A DNA stretch of 64,000 nucleotides from JAWXCB01 sp034440455 (GTDB taxonomy: Bacteria; Bacteroidota; Bacteroidia; Chitinophagales; CAIOSU01): assembly GCA_034440455.1 (NCBI GenBank), contig JAWXCB010000054.1:62001-126000 (forward strand), in the 5' to 3' direction. Position 1 is the stretch's first letter, and each line of letters begins with the position of its first letter. The notes beneath the pieces are model-generated. The model was not told the origin of the DNA, ran no database searches, and saw only the letters and a program-made list of their open reading frames with translations. The translations under genes and the position numbers were made by a program. Below are positions 51,276-59,955 of this stretch, piece after piece.

Positions 51276-53331
51276 AATAACCGACTGCCAGATAAATCAT
51301 TACAAGGAAGAAACCGATTCCGGCAATGAACATAGCGGGAATCAAGTAGGCGGGAGCGTATTTGAATTGAATGAAATGATTCCCTTGTGAAACAGCAACC
51401 GACAAAAATGGAATTTCAATTTTTTCAAAATTTGTAGGAACGCCATCTATAGTTGCCAGCCAACCCGGATAGCTGCTTTGCAGCAGTGTTAATCTTGAAT
51501 TCTTTTCGGAGGATACGCTGACTTCCATTCTTCCGGGTTCAAATTTCGTTAATCGTATTTCTTGATCTTGCAATGCAGGCTCCAGAAAAACTATCGGATG
51601 TTTCAGCACAGAATCACGAGTAGGAGAGTCGTAGAAGTTTGCATAATCAGTTAATTGAAAAGAATTGAATCCGTGATGAGAAGGCTGCTTGGTGAAAATA
51701 TTTTGATTGTACCATGATGGAGAAAGTCGTTTGTCATATGCAGGCACTTCAAGAATGGGAAACAGGGCAGGAATAGGAAACTCTTTCGGCATCTCATCCA
51801 ATTGCTTTTGAAAACTATCCGCTCTCACCTCAGAAATTGCAGTTGCCGGAAGATTGAACTGTACGCTGAGAAACAAGTCGGCAACGGTGATGAAGATAAG
51901 CGCAATAACAAGTTTCGATTGATTTCTCATCCTCCAAAAGACAACGATTAAAAGCAGAAGAAGCGCAAACTGAATCAGACTTTGAATTGCTATCCTCTGC
52001 TGAAGATTGCTTCGCTCAAAAAAAGCCAGATAATCCTGCACGTTGAACAGCGAAGGGAATTTCACGAAATGATTCGCTTTCTCCAGCACATAAAAATGAG
52101 TGCCGATAACTGCAATCGCCAGCAACACCAAAGCTGACAGAAAATATTTTTTCAATGAAGCCCAGCGCTCAATAGATTTTTGAAATGAAATAGCCGCTGC
52201 AATCAGAAAACTGAATAGGAAGAAAGCGCGGAAGATGCTTGGAAACCTAAACTTGTCCATTGCGGGCAAATAATGATAGAACATTTCTCGCACCGGGGTA
52301 GCATCGCCCAATGCTGCGAGCAGACAAATGATTCCGAAAATGGCGAACAGCCTTACTCTTGAAATGCTTAGATAGAAAATACTTGCGCCTGCAAACAACA
52401 ACGGAACAAGACCGATATAAACATTGAGCATGGAAAGGTCAGTGAGAAACACGCCTTCGTTTTTTGTAGTGGCAAACGGGAACAGCAATGATACCAGCGC
52501 CTTCACCGGAAGCGCTCCTTCCATCGCTTTTTCAAGCGTGAGACCTGCGCCACGTGAGATGTACGGCAATGCTTTCCAAAATGAAGTGAGATAGCCCGAG
52601 GCAAGAATTACAAAGACGAGATACATCAAGGCATTGAGCGAGATAATGATTTTTATCTGTTGCCAATTTTTTTCTTTTACGGATTTAAAAATCTGTAGCA
52701 AGAAAACTGCTCCGAGAAAATAATTTGTGATAACAGTGAAAATCGGATAACCGCCTGTTAGCATCAGCAGCATAAAAAATGCGGTCGCTACTGCATGTTG
52801 AATCTTTCCCGTTTCGAGTATTCTAAAGTAATGATGCACAACAAACGGAAGCCAAGCCAATGCAACAATCCAAGTAAGGTGCTGTGCATTATTGACAAAC
52901 ACTCCGCAACATTGAAAGGCAAAACTGAAGAGCAAGGCGGTTTCACTTTCAATTTCAAAGCCTTTCAGTAAGGTGAAAAATCCAATCCCCGCTACGCAAA
53001 TGTGCAGGATGAATTCAAAATTCATTGTGTAGATGTCATAGTCCCTTGTCAACGCAAGCAGCCAGGCAACAGGATACCAAAATCCACTTTGCGGGTCGGC
53101 ATGAAATGGCGCACCAAGATGCTGGTAAGGATTCCATGCGGGTACTATGCGGGTATCAAGACATTCCGAAAGAAAATAACGATAAGGAAAAAATTGGTCG
53201 AGCATGTCCCACTTCATCGTGTTTTGCATCAACCCGATTTGCCAGAAAGCGATAAACGGAACTGCCACCAAAAGGAGATAAAACAAAAAGTTCTTTCTGG
53301 AAGAAGATGGAACAAGCATAGGTGAACTCAA
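51265..53331 (-). CDS. YfhO family membrane protein
   Basis: 688 aa. About 12 membrane helices are followed by a C-terminal extracytoplasmic domain with SSYPGWLATIDGVPTNFEKIEIPFLSVAVSQGNH, the YfhO signature, and a last helix (YLIPAMFIAGIGFFLVMIYLAVGYF). An N-terminal loop motif MLDQFFPYRYFLSECL precedes the membrane core. In Firmicutes YfhO acts in lipoteichoic acid glycosylation; in Bacteroidota the substrate is unknown. Confidence 0.88.
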   Translation of the reverse strand: MSSPMLVPSSSRKNFLFYLLLVAVPFIAFWQIGLMQNTMKWDMLDQFFPYRYFLSECLDTRIVPAWNPYQHLGAPFHADPQSGFWYPVAWLLALTRDYDIYTMNFEFILHICVAGIGFFTLLKGFEIESETALLFSFAFQCCGVFVNNAQHLTWIVALAWLPFVVHHYFRILETGKIQHAVATAFFMLLMLTGGYPIFTVITNYFLGAVFLLQIFKSVKEKNWQQIKIIISLNALMYLVFVILASGYLTSFWKALPYISRGAGLTLEKAMEGALPVKALVSLLFPFATTKNEGVFLTDLSMLNVYIGLVPLLFAGASIFYLSISRVRLFAIFGIICLLAALGDATPVREMFYHYLPAMDKFRFPSIFRAFFLFSFLIAAAISFQKSIERWASLKKYFLSALVLLAIAVIGTHFYVLEKANHFVKFPSLFNVQDYLAFFERSNLQQRIAIQSLIQFALLLLLIVVFWRMRNQSKLVIALIFITVADLFLSVQFNLPATAISEVRADSFQKQLDEMPKEFPIPALFPILEVPAYDKRLSPSWYNQNIFTKQPSHHGFNSFQLTDYANFYDSPTRDSVLKHPIVFLEPALQDQEIRLTKFEPGRMEVSVSSEKNSRLTLLQSSYPGWLATIDGVPTNFEKIEIPFLSVAVSQGNHFIQFKYAPAYLIPAMFIAGIGFFLVMIYLAVGYFRS

Positions 53332-53362
53332 GCGGACAATTTAGAATGAAGTCTTCCGGTTT

Positions 53363-54205
53363 TTATTTCCCCACCATCGCCTTCACCCATTTCTTCTCCA
53401 TAAACTCGCGGTATTTCATGTTGAGGAAATAATTCGGAAAATGATTTCGCGCAAAGAATGCCAGCTTCGCTTTGAACGGATGCAGGATGTAAAATTTTCC
53501 TGCGCCTGTTTGTTTTAAAATATAGTCCGCAACTTCTTCTGATGAAATTGGCGCTTTCTCAATTTTCTTTTTTCCAATCATTGTAGCGTTTTCATCGCCC
53601 TTTGCATATTGCATAATTCCGCTCTTGAAAAACTCCGGCATCGCAACGGAAACTTTCACATTAAAAGGTTTCAACTCGGCATAGATGCTTTCACCCAGCG
53701 CAAGCGCTGCTGCTTTCGTCACATTATACATGGACATATTCGGCATACAGGCAACTGCCGCAACGCTTGAAATGGTAAGGATGTATCCGCTGCGCTGTTG
53801 CTTCATCACCTCTGCCGCATAGTGCGAGCCATAGACCACCGCCATTTGATTGATGCCTGTAATCCAATCCCATTTTTCCAATTCATACACGCCAAACAAA
53901 CCGCCATCGCCAATGCCTGCATTGTTCACGAGTAAATCAATGCCGTTATTTTTTGCAACGAAATCGTCAAACGCTTTTTTGTAAGCCGCTTTATCGCTTA
54001 CATCAAATTGATAGGTGAACGCTTTTCCCCCGTTTGTCTCAACGGTTTGTTTCGCTGCTTCCAAAGCCTGGGCACTGATGTCGGTGATGCCGATATTCCA
54101 GTCGTCTTTGGCAAGATGCGTGGCAAATGATTTTCCCAGTGCGCCTCCGCCCCCGGTGATAAATGCGCGCTTCTTCGGATAATGTTGTGAGAGTTGATAG
54201 CTCAT
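53363..54205 (-). CDS. Short-chain dehydrogenase/reductase (SDR)
   Basis: 280 aa, classical SDR. NAD(P)-binding TGGGGALGKSFA near residue 20, NNAGIGDGG near 90, and the active-site Ser in LTISSVAAVA and Tyr-x-x-x-Lys (YNVTK) are all present. The C-terminal tail (FKAKLAFFARNHFPNYFLNMKY) is like that of lipid-active membrane-associated SDRs. The substrate is unknown. A CCGCAAAG palindrome lies just upstream between it and the small divergent gene. Confidence 0.9.
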   Translation of the reverse strand: MSYQLSQHYPKKRAFITGGGGALGKSFATHLAKDDWNIGITDISAQALEAAKQTVETNGGKAFTYQFDVSDKAAYKKAFDDFVAKNNGIDLLVNNAGIGDGGLFGVYELEKWDWITGINQMAVVYGSHYAAEVMKQQRSGYILTISSVAAVACMPNMSMYNVTKAAALALGESIYAELKPFNVKVSVAMPEFFKSGIMQYAKGDENATMIGKKKIEKAPISSEEVADYILKQTGAGKFYILHPFKAKLAFFARNHFPNYFLNMKYREFMEKKWVKAMVGK

Positions 54206-54228
54206 TGATATTTGGTTTAAGAATTTTC

Positions 54229-54286
54229 ACCGCAAAGACGCGAAGGCGCAGAGTAATTTCTCTTTGTGTTTCTGCGCCTTTGCGGT
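54229..54286. repeat. CCGCAAAG palindromic repeat, copy 2
   Basis: ACCGCAAAG (54229-54237) pairs with CTTTGCGGT (54278-54286), and GGCGCAGA (54245-54252) pairs with TCTGCGCC (54271-54278). This copy lies upstream of two divergent genes, so unlike copy 1 (22450-22506) it is not placed to end transcription. That favours a dispersed REP-like element over a dedicated terminator. Confidence 0.75.
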
Positions 54287-54388
54287 AGTCGGTTATGCTA
54301 AAAGCGACACAATTTCGGAAAGATGTAGATAACTACGCTATGTTTTTTTTAAACTGAAAGAGTAATTTTTCATCTTAAAACCAAATCT

Positions 54389-54586
54389 ATGGATGAGAAT
54401 ACCACTAACGTAATGGGTTATCTCGAAGACAAGATAATCAAGTTACAGTCCCAAATCACCGAATTGCAAGACACCATCAGGCATTACCGCGCTGTGTTGG
54501 CTGACACAAAACGCTCGATGCGCGTGGACTATGGCGAAAATGAAAACTATCAAAACGTGAACCGCGATGAGCATGTGACTCTATAA
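54389..54586 (+). CDS. Small coiled-coil protein
   Basis: 65 aa. Residues 9-45 form a clear coiled coil (YLEDKIIKLQSQITELQDTI), followed by a charged tail rich in Asp, Glu and Asn. There is no signal peptide. The gene is followed 27 nt later by a strong terminator, which supports real expression. No homologous family is recognised by eye. Confidence 0.6.
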   Translation: MDENTTNVMGYLEDKIIKLQSQITELQDTIRHYRAVLADTKRSMRVDYGENENYQNVNRDEHVTL

Positions 54587-54613
54587 GTTTTTGGCGAAAG
54601 ATACCCTAAGAGA

Positions 54614-54652
54614 AAAGGCTTCCTGCCATAAGTGGGAAGCCTTTCTTTTTTT
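54614..54652 (+). terminator. Intrinsic terminator after the small coiled-coil gene
   Basis: AAAGGCTTCC (54614-54623) and GGAAGCCTTT (54635-54644) make a 10-bp stem, and TTTCTTTTTT follows directly. It is the clearest Rho-independent terminator in the window. Confidence 0.88.
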
Positions 54653-54653
54653 A

Positions 54654-54693
54654 AACCTCTCCCGTCCCTCTCCCGCTGGAAGAGGGAGTCCGG
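54654..54693 (+). repeat. GC-rich palindromic repeat, copy E (solitary)
   Basis: AACCTCTCCCGT, then TCCCTCT and AGAGGGA as an imperfect hairpin, then GTCCGG. It has the same C-rich arm plus CCCTCTCC/GGAGAGGG hairpin layout as copies A-D, but is more diverged. It lies between a terminator and the fasciclin gene. Confidence 0.5.
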
Positions 54694-54740
54694 AGTATCG
54701 TTCTTATGATTTAAGAAAATTATGAACTTGCCTTTGCAAC

Positions 54741-55322
54741 TCAATTTGATGCCGGAGGCAACATCACCGCATCCACCACATGAATAATACCATTTGATGC
54801 GCGTACCGAACCCACCACATTAATTCCGTTAATCTGCACTTTCCCGTCTTTCACACTTACTGTTGCATTTTGGGAATTTACCATTCCAAGTTTCTGCCCG
54901 TCTTTCAACGCATCAGCGAGATACACACCCGGAGTTACGTGATAGAATAAAATAGTTCTCAACTGCTCTTTATTTTCAGGCTTCAGCAAATTATCCACTG
55001 TTCCTGCTGGCAGCGCATTGAATGCAGCATTGGTGGGAGCAAATACAGTAAACGGACCAGCGTTGGAAAGCGCATCAACCAAACTTGCGGCTTGTATTGC
55101 AGCAACAAGCGTTGAATGGTCTGCCGAACCTGCTGCCACCTTCACGATGTCCTTTGCCGATTCGTCATCTTTTACGGCTGATTGACCGCCTCCGGCAGGC
55201 TGAGTTTCCTCCACTACGGCAGTCTGAGTTTGTGGCGTAGCTTGCTCACTTTGAGTGCATGAGTTGAATGCCCAAACCAAAACAAATGTGGCAAGAAATA
55301 AAATTCTAATTGGAGTTTTCAT
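54741..55322 (-). CDS. Fasciclin-domain lipoprotein
   Basis: 193 aa. The N-terminus (RILFLATFVLVWAFNSC) looks like a lipoprotein signal with Cys at about 22, so it is likely anchored in a membrane. A Pro/Gln/Ala linker leads to one FAS1 domain (about 55-193): TLVAAIQAASLVDALSNAGPFTVFAPTNAAFNALPAG and VGSVRASNGIIHVVDAVMLPP, both diagnostic. FAS1 proteins mediate adhesion. It appears monocistronic. Confidence 0.9.
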   Translation of the reverse strand: MKTPIRILFLATFVLVWAFNSCTQSEQATPQTQTAVVEETQPAGGGQSAVKDDESAKDIVKVAAGSADHSTLVAAIQAASLVDALSNAGPFTVFAPTNAAFNALPAGTVDNLLKPENKEQLRTILFYHVTPGVYLADALKDGQKLGMVNSQNATVSVKDGKVQINGINVVGSVRASNGIIHVVDAVMLPPASN

Positions 55323-55434
55323 TTTAGAAAATTTAAAGGGTTAGTAATCACCCTGCGAAGGTTGGAAAGAAGAAGACGTTCCGTTATGACGTAAGTCACC
55401 ACAACTTATGAGATTTGTCAGAGAGGTTATGCGC

Positions 55435-57012
55435 TTAAGCAAAGTGCTTCAGCATAATCACTTCCTTTTCCGTAAGCATCCGCCATTTGCCGCGGGGAAC
55501 GTCTTTGGTGAGTCCGGCATAGAAAACGCGGTCAAGCTGCACCACTTCGTAGCCGAGCGTTTCAAAAATTCTGCGCACTACTTTGTTCCAGCCGATGTGC
55601 AGTTCGATTCCGATTTTGCTTTTGTCGCGCGGGTCGGCATATTCCACAGCGTCCACCATCGCAACGCCTTCCTCCAATTGTACACCATCGGCAATCAGTT
55701 TCATATCTTCTCTTGTTAATTGCTTATCAAGCGAGACTAAATAAACTTTCTTCGCTTCAAAACTTGGATGCGTAAGTTTTTGGGCAAGCTCACCGTCATT
55801 TGTTAGCAGCAACAAGCCCGTTGTATTTCTATCAAGTCTGCCCACGGGATAGATGCGCATGTCGGTAGCGTTTTGTATCAACTCCATCACTGTAGGGCGA
55901 CCGCGATCATCGGTCACTGTCGTGATATAATCTTTTGGTTTGTTGAGCAAAATGTAAACTTTCTTTTCAGGCGAGAGAATTCGTTTTTTAAATTTTACCA
56001 CATCGCCCGGTTGCACTTTATGTCCCATTTCTAAAACCACTTGCTCATTCACCGTTACGAATCCGCTTTTAATCAACTCATCCGCTTCTCTGCGCGAGGC
56101 GATGCCCGCGTGCGCGAGATATTTATTCAGGCGGCAGGGCTCATCAAGAATTGATTTCGATTCCGGTTTTTCTGTGCGCTTGCCTCGGCTTTTTTGAAAA
56201 GATTTCTTTCCGGCATATTTTGAATCGTAGCTTGATTTTTCCCGAAAGGTTTTAGAATCATTTCTGCCCGAAAACCCTTCCAGAGCTTTGCTCGCTCTGT
56301 ACTTTGGATTTTCACGCGCATTCTCCCTGCTGCGCGGAGCATCAGGGTTAAATGCTTTTTTTCGGAGAAAAGGACGCGGCTCCTCTCTGCGCTCTCTGTG
56401 CTTTCCTTCATCATTACTTCTGCGGGGAGATTTTGACAAAAACTCTTTCTTTTCGCGAAAAGGGTTTACATCATCATTACTTCTGCGTGGAGGCTTTGAA
56501 AGGAATTCTTTCTTTTCCCGAAATGGCTTCACATCATCCTTCTGTGAAAATCCATCCTGCTTTTCGGAGCGGAGGAAAGGCTTGGGTTTTTTGAATTCTC
56601 TCTGGTCTTTGAAATCATCGTTTCCCTTGCCTTCATTGCTACCTCTATATTCGCCTTCATCATTTTTTCTGCCGGAAAATTTGGGATTGAAATCTTTCTT
56701 CGCGCGGAAAGGACGCGGCTCTTCATCACGCGAAAAACGCTTCTTGCCTCCTGTTGAATAAAGTGGTTTTGGTTTTTGCCAATCATCCCGTGAATTTTCT
56801 CTGCGCTGATTATTGCCTCGTCCGTAGCCGCCCTCGTTTCTTTTCTTCGGAAAACGTTCCCCCTCAAAATCATTTCCATCACGGTTTTTTGAAGGCAGAA
56901 ATTTTTTACCGGAAGGGATTACTCTTTCGTCATCACCCTCCGTGCGGGGTTTTCGAAAAATAGATTTAGAGGATTCTTTAGGAAGAAATTTCTTGCTGGT
57001 CTTCTTTTGCAT
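55435..57012 (-). CDS. rluB: 23S rRNA pseudouridine synthase (RluB family) with a long repetitive N-terminus
   Basis: 525 aa, about twice the usual length. The first about 290 residues are disordered, rich in Lys, Arg, Asp and Phe, with repeated units such as FREKKEFLSK.PRRSND. Then an S4 domain (RLNKYLAHAGIASRREADELIKSGFVTVNE) and a RsuA/RluB catalytic core with Asp in YPVGRLDRNTTGLLLLTNDG. It isomerises a uridine in 23S rRNA helix 89. The basic tail probably binds RNA. It follows scpB after 115 nt, a common pairing. Confidence 0.9.
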   Translation of the reverse strand: MQKKTSKKFLPKESSKSIFRKPRTEGDDERVIPSGKKFLPSKNRDGNDFEGERFPKKRNEGGYGRGNNQRRENSRDDWQKPKPLYSTGGKKRFSRDEEPRPFRAKKDFNPKFSGRKNDEGEYRGSNEGKGNDDFKDQREFKKPKPFLRSEKQDGFSQKDDVKPFREKKEFLSKPPRRSNDDVNPFREKKEFLSKSPRRSNDEGKHRERREEPRPFLRKKAFNPDAPRSRENARENPKYRASKALEGFSGRNDSKTFREKSSYDSKYAGKKSFQKSRGKRTEKPESKSILDEPCRLNKYLAHAGIASRREADELIKSGFVTVNEQVVLEMGHKVQPGDVVKFKKRILSPEKKVYILLNKPKDYITTVTDDRGRPTVMELIQNATDMRIYPVGRLDRNTTGLLLLTNDGELAQKLTHPSFEAKKVYLVSLDKQLTREDMKLIADGVQLEEGVAMVDAVEYADPRDKSKIGIELHIGWNKVVRRIFETLGYEVVQLDRVFYAGLTKDVPRGKWRMLTEKEVIMLKHFA

Positions 57013-57127
57013 GGGGCAAAGATAGGGGAAACATTTCCCGCTGATTTTAGAGCCGCAGATTCCCGCTGAGAGTTTTATCTGCGCTTTTTGCGTGAGGTTT
57101 AATCTCCGATTATTTGCGGGGAAAAAT

Positions 57128-57958
57128 TTAAATATCCCCGTGATTCACTTCTTCTTCCCTTTCAACTTCTGATTTGGATTTTTTCCGGGGCATCAGCATT
57201 TCAGGGTGCGGTGCGGGAGGCGTTTCATCTTCTTCATTTTCATCCTCCGTTTCTGCTACGGGCGTTTCCGTTGTTTCGGCAACATCAGTTTTTTCTTCTA
57301 CTTCTACTGTTTGCGTTTCAGGCTCAGTTGCGGATAGTTCGGGCGTGGATTCGTCTGTTGCTGATTCTTCGGGTAATGAATTTTCACGATCTTCTTCCAC
57401 TTCAGGCGCAGAACCGATTTCATTGTCATGCCCTGCTTCTATTTCACGCAGCTTGGGTAAATCAGCCGGTGAGTTGATGCCGAAGTAATCCATGAACTGC
57501 TCGCTGGTGGCGTAGGTGAGCGGATGTCCTACTGTTTCTGCGCGACCTGCAATTACAATCAGTTCTTTTTCGAGCAGCTTCTGCACGGCATAATCGCAAT
57601 TTACCCCGCGAATCTGCTCGATTTCAGCTTTGGTAACAGGCTGCTTGTAAGCGACAATGGAAAGTGTTTCCAGCGCAGCGCGGGTGAGTCGCTTTTTTGC
57701 TTTTTGATTCAGGAAAGTATTGATGAGCGGGGCAAAATCTTTTTTCGTCATAAACTCATAGCCGCCTCCCGTCATCACCAAATGAAAAGAAAAACTATCG
57801 GCAAGATATTTTTCCTGAATGGCTTCAATGGCTTTTTCAAATTCTTCCTCGTTTACTTCCCACCCGAAAGCTTCCTGCAAACAGGCTTTTATCTCCTTTG
57901 GCGTCACCGGCTTCTCGCTCGCAAAAATCAGGGCTTCGATATGTTGTTCCAGCATCAT
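57128..57958 (-). CDS. scpB: Segregation and condensation protein B
   Basis: 276 aa. Two winged-helix domains (1 to about 180) with IEALIFASEKPVTPKEI at the start and the signature RAALETLSIVAYKQPVTKAEIEQIRGVN. An acidic Glu/Thr/Pro-rich tail of about 85 residues follows. ScpB joins ScpA and SMC in chromosome condensation. It lies upstream of rluB. Confidence 0.95.
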   Translation of the reverse strand: MMLEQHIEALIFASEKPVTPKEIKACLQEAFGWEVNEEEFEKAIEAIQEKYLADSFSFHLVMTGGGYEFMTKKDFAPLINTFLNQKAKKRLTRAALETLSIVAYKQPVTKAEIEQIRGVNCDYAVQKLLEKELIVIAGRAETVGHPLTYATSEQFMDYFGINSPADLPKLREIEAGHDNEIGSAPEVEEDRENSLPEESATDESTPELSATEPETQTVEVEEKTDVAETTETPVAETEDENEEDETPPAPHPEMLMPRKKSKSEVEREEEVNHGDI

Positions 57959-58089
57959 CTTAAAGATAGTTTTTAATGGGGTTCAAAGGTAGAGAACGCC
58001 AGTACCAACGTCAAAATCGGGTTTTCAAGATGCGCGAAACTGTGTGGATAACTAAAAGATGTTGTCTGAACCAGACAACTATGATTCAG

Positions 58090-59889
58090 TTATTCTTTCA
58101 ACAGTTTTCCGGAATAAGATTTTCCGGTTGCTGCCTGTTGCAATTCAACCACATAATTTCCCGAAGGAAGTTCACCCATAGAAATCGCATTGCTTTTTGA
58201 CGAAAGCATTTCTTCCTTCACCATCTTTCCCTTTGCATCAAACAGGCGGAAGCGGAAGGCTTCCTGGTTGCTTAATTCAATGGTTACAATATGCTGAGCC
58301 GGGTTGGGGAAAATCCTTACGCCAGCCTCTTCGATAGTGAATATCCCAACACCGCCTGCGTCCACCGTATCGCAGGCGGTTGCGGTGCAACTGTTCGCAT
58401 CTGAAACGGTAACGCAATAAACGCCATCGCTTAATCCACCGATAGAATCTGTTGTTGCAGTATTGCTCCATACGAAAGCAAGGGGAGAAGTTCCGCCACT
58501 TGCTGTTGCAACCGCTGCTCCGTCATCTGCGCCTGCAAGTGATTCATCAGTAGCAGTTACGCTCACTGTTAATCCGGCACAATCAGGTCCTATGGTAACG
58601 CAATCACTCGCGGTGCAGCCAATGTCATCCGCAACTGTTACACAATATTGACTGGGGGCAAGATTCGTGAGCGATGAATCAGTGGCGGAGTTGCTCCATG
58701 AATATTGGAAAGGCGCAAATCCGTCATTCGGAGTTACGGAAGCTGTGCCATCAATTGCAGAACCGCTTGATGCGTCAGTTCCCTCAGTAGTAATATAAAA
58801 TGCGCTGCAATCAGGGTCAGTCAAATCAACGCAGCCCGTAGCAACACAGCCTGCTGCATCAGTAACAGTAACGCAATAGGTTCCGGCTTCCAATCCGAAG
58901 GTGTCGGGCGTATCCCAGTTGTAAGAATAAGGAGCAGTTCCATTCATTGCATCAGCATACACGATGCCGTCATTGCCGCCTACCGTTGAGAGGTCGGTAT
59001 CCGTTACATTCACCCAAAAACTTGAGCAGGAAGGACTTGACACCAATGCGCACTCAGAAACTGTGCAGCCATTGTTATCGGTAACTGTTACACAATAGTT
59101 GCCCGTTGCCAATCCTGAAATATCTTCAGAGGTTGCGCTATTATCCCAACTGTATGTGTAGTTGGGTGTGCCGCCTGTTACTGTTGCATTTACTGCGCCA
59201 TCGGCTGCGCCTTGTGAAGATTCATCAGTAGGTGAAAGCGAAACGCTGAAGCCTGAGCAACTGATAAATTCCAAATCATCAATTATTAGTGAACTGCCGA
59301 TTTGAATATTGTTGGTGTTGGTTGAAATCAAATTAATTCTTGCGGAGTCAGGAGCATTGGCGCTGGTATAGGTAATAGGAACCAAGAAGCGCGTGAAAGT
59401 TGAAACGGCAGTATTCGGCAGAATAACGCCTTCGCCAATCTCTTCTTTTACGCCCGCTGTTCTTTTCCAAAAAGTAACCCTGATTTCCGCATTGTCGCCC
59501 GGCTGAGGGGAATATTTATACCATCCTGCTAAAAAATCAGGACGCTGCGTATAAACGAAACCGCCTTCAAATTCCTGTGTATTCGTGTTGATATTTCCGG
59601 TAACAGTAATGCCTGGCGCATCACCTAATCCCAAAATAGATTTTGAAGTGAGCTTCATGGAATACGTGCCGCCATGCACATCGCCTCCTGAACCTCTTTC
59701 GCAGGTAAGCGCGCCAATGCCGCCCAAAAAAGTGGAGCCGTTGAGATTGCCCCATCCTGTTGGATTTTGGTAAGAAGGAAAACCAACGGATGTCCATGTT
59801 TCAAATCCGGCATTTGGAATTTGCGCAACAGAAACTGATGCGATAAAAGTGAAGAACGACAGCAGAATAAAATTTGCAACTGATTTCAT
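58090..59889 (-). CDS. T9SS-exported protein with four SprB-like repeats and a PCMD-like N-terminal domain
   Basis: 599 aa from ATG at 59889; the longer frame (TTG at 59919) would run into the promoter box. A signal peptide (MKSVANFILLSFFTFIASVSVAQ) is followed by a beta-sandwich (about 25-215; IPNAGFETWTS, LAGWYKYSPQPGDNAEIRVTFWK, SLIIDDLEF), like the putative carbohydrate-binding PCMD domains. Four repeats of about 75 residues follow ([GT]APYSYNWD..., YCVTVTDxxGC). A T9SS type A domain (RIFPNPAQHIVTIE) ends with SGKLLKE. It shares a symmetric promoter with the divergent copper-monooxygenase-like gene. Confidence 0.87.
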   Translation of the reverse strand: MKSVANFILLSFFTFIASVSVAQIPNAGFETWTSVGFPSYQNPTGWGNLNGSTFLGGIGALTCERGSGGDVHGGTYSMKLTSKSILGLGDAPGITVTGNINTNTQEFEGGFVYTQRPDFLAGWYKYSPQPGDNAEIRVTFWKRTAGVKEEIGEGVILPNTAVSTFTRFLVPITYTSANAPDSARINLISTNTNNIQIGSSLIIDDLEFISCSGFSVSLSPTDESSQGAADGAVNATVTGGTPNYTYSWDNSATSEDISGLATGNYCVTVTDNNGCTVSECALVSSPSCSSFWVNVTDTDLSTVGGNDGIVYADAMNGTAPYSYNWDTPDTFGLEAGTYCVTVTDAAGCVATGCVDLTDPDCSAFYITTEGTDASSGSAIDGTASVTPNDGFAPFQYSWSNSATDSSLTNLAPSQYCVTVADDIGCTASDCVTIGPDCAGLTVSVTATDESLAGADDGAAVATASGGTSPLAFVWSNTATTDSIGGLSDGVYCVTVSDANSCTATACDTVDAGGVGIFTIEEAGVRIFPNPAQHIVTIELSNQEAFRFRLFDAKGKMVKEEMLSSKSNAISMGELPSGNYVVELQQAATGKSYSGKLLKE

Positions 59890-59915
59890 TGGTAAAATGG
59901 TTTTAGGTATGGCTG

Positions 59916-59935
59916 CCAAAAATAGGTATTTTTGG
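59916..59935. promoter_or_regulatory. Symmetric divergent promoter (20-bp perfect palindrome)
   Basis: CCAAAAATAGGTATTTTTGG is palindromic except for the central GG. TATTTTTG on the plus strand (59927-59934) and TATTTTTG on the minus strand (59924-59917) both match TAnnTTTG. They point to the genes starting at 59956 and 59889. The two boxes are only 2 bp apart, so polymerase cannot occupy both at once. Confidence 0.7.
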
Positions 59936-59955
59936 TAGGCAAGAATTTAAACTCT

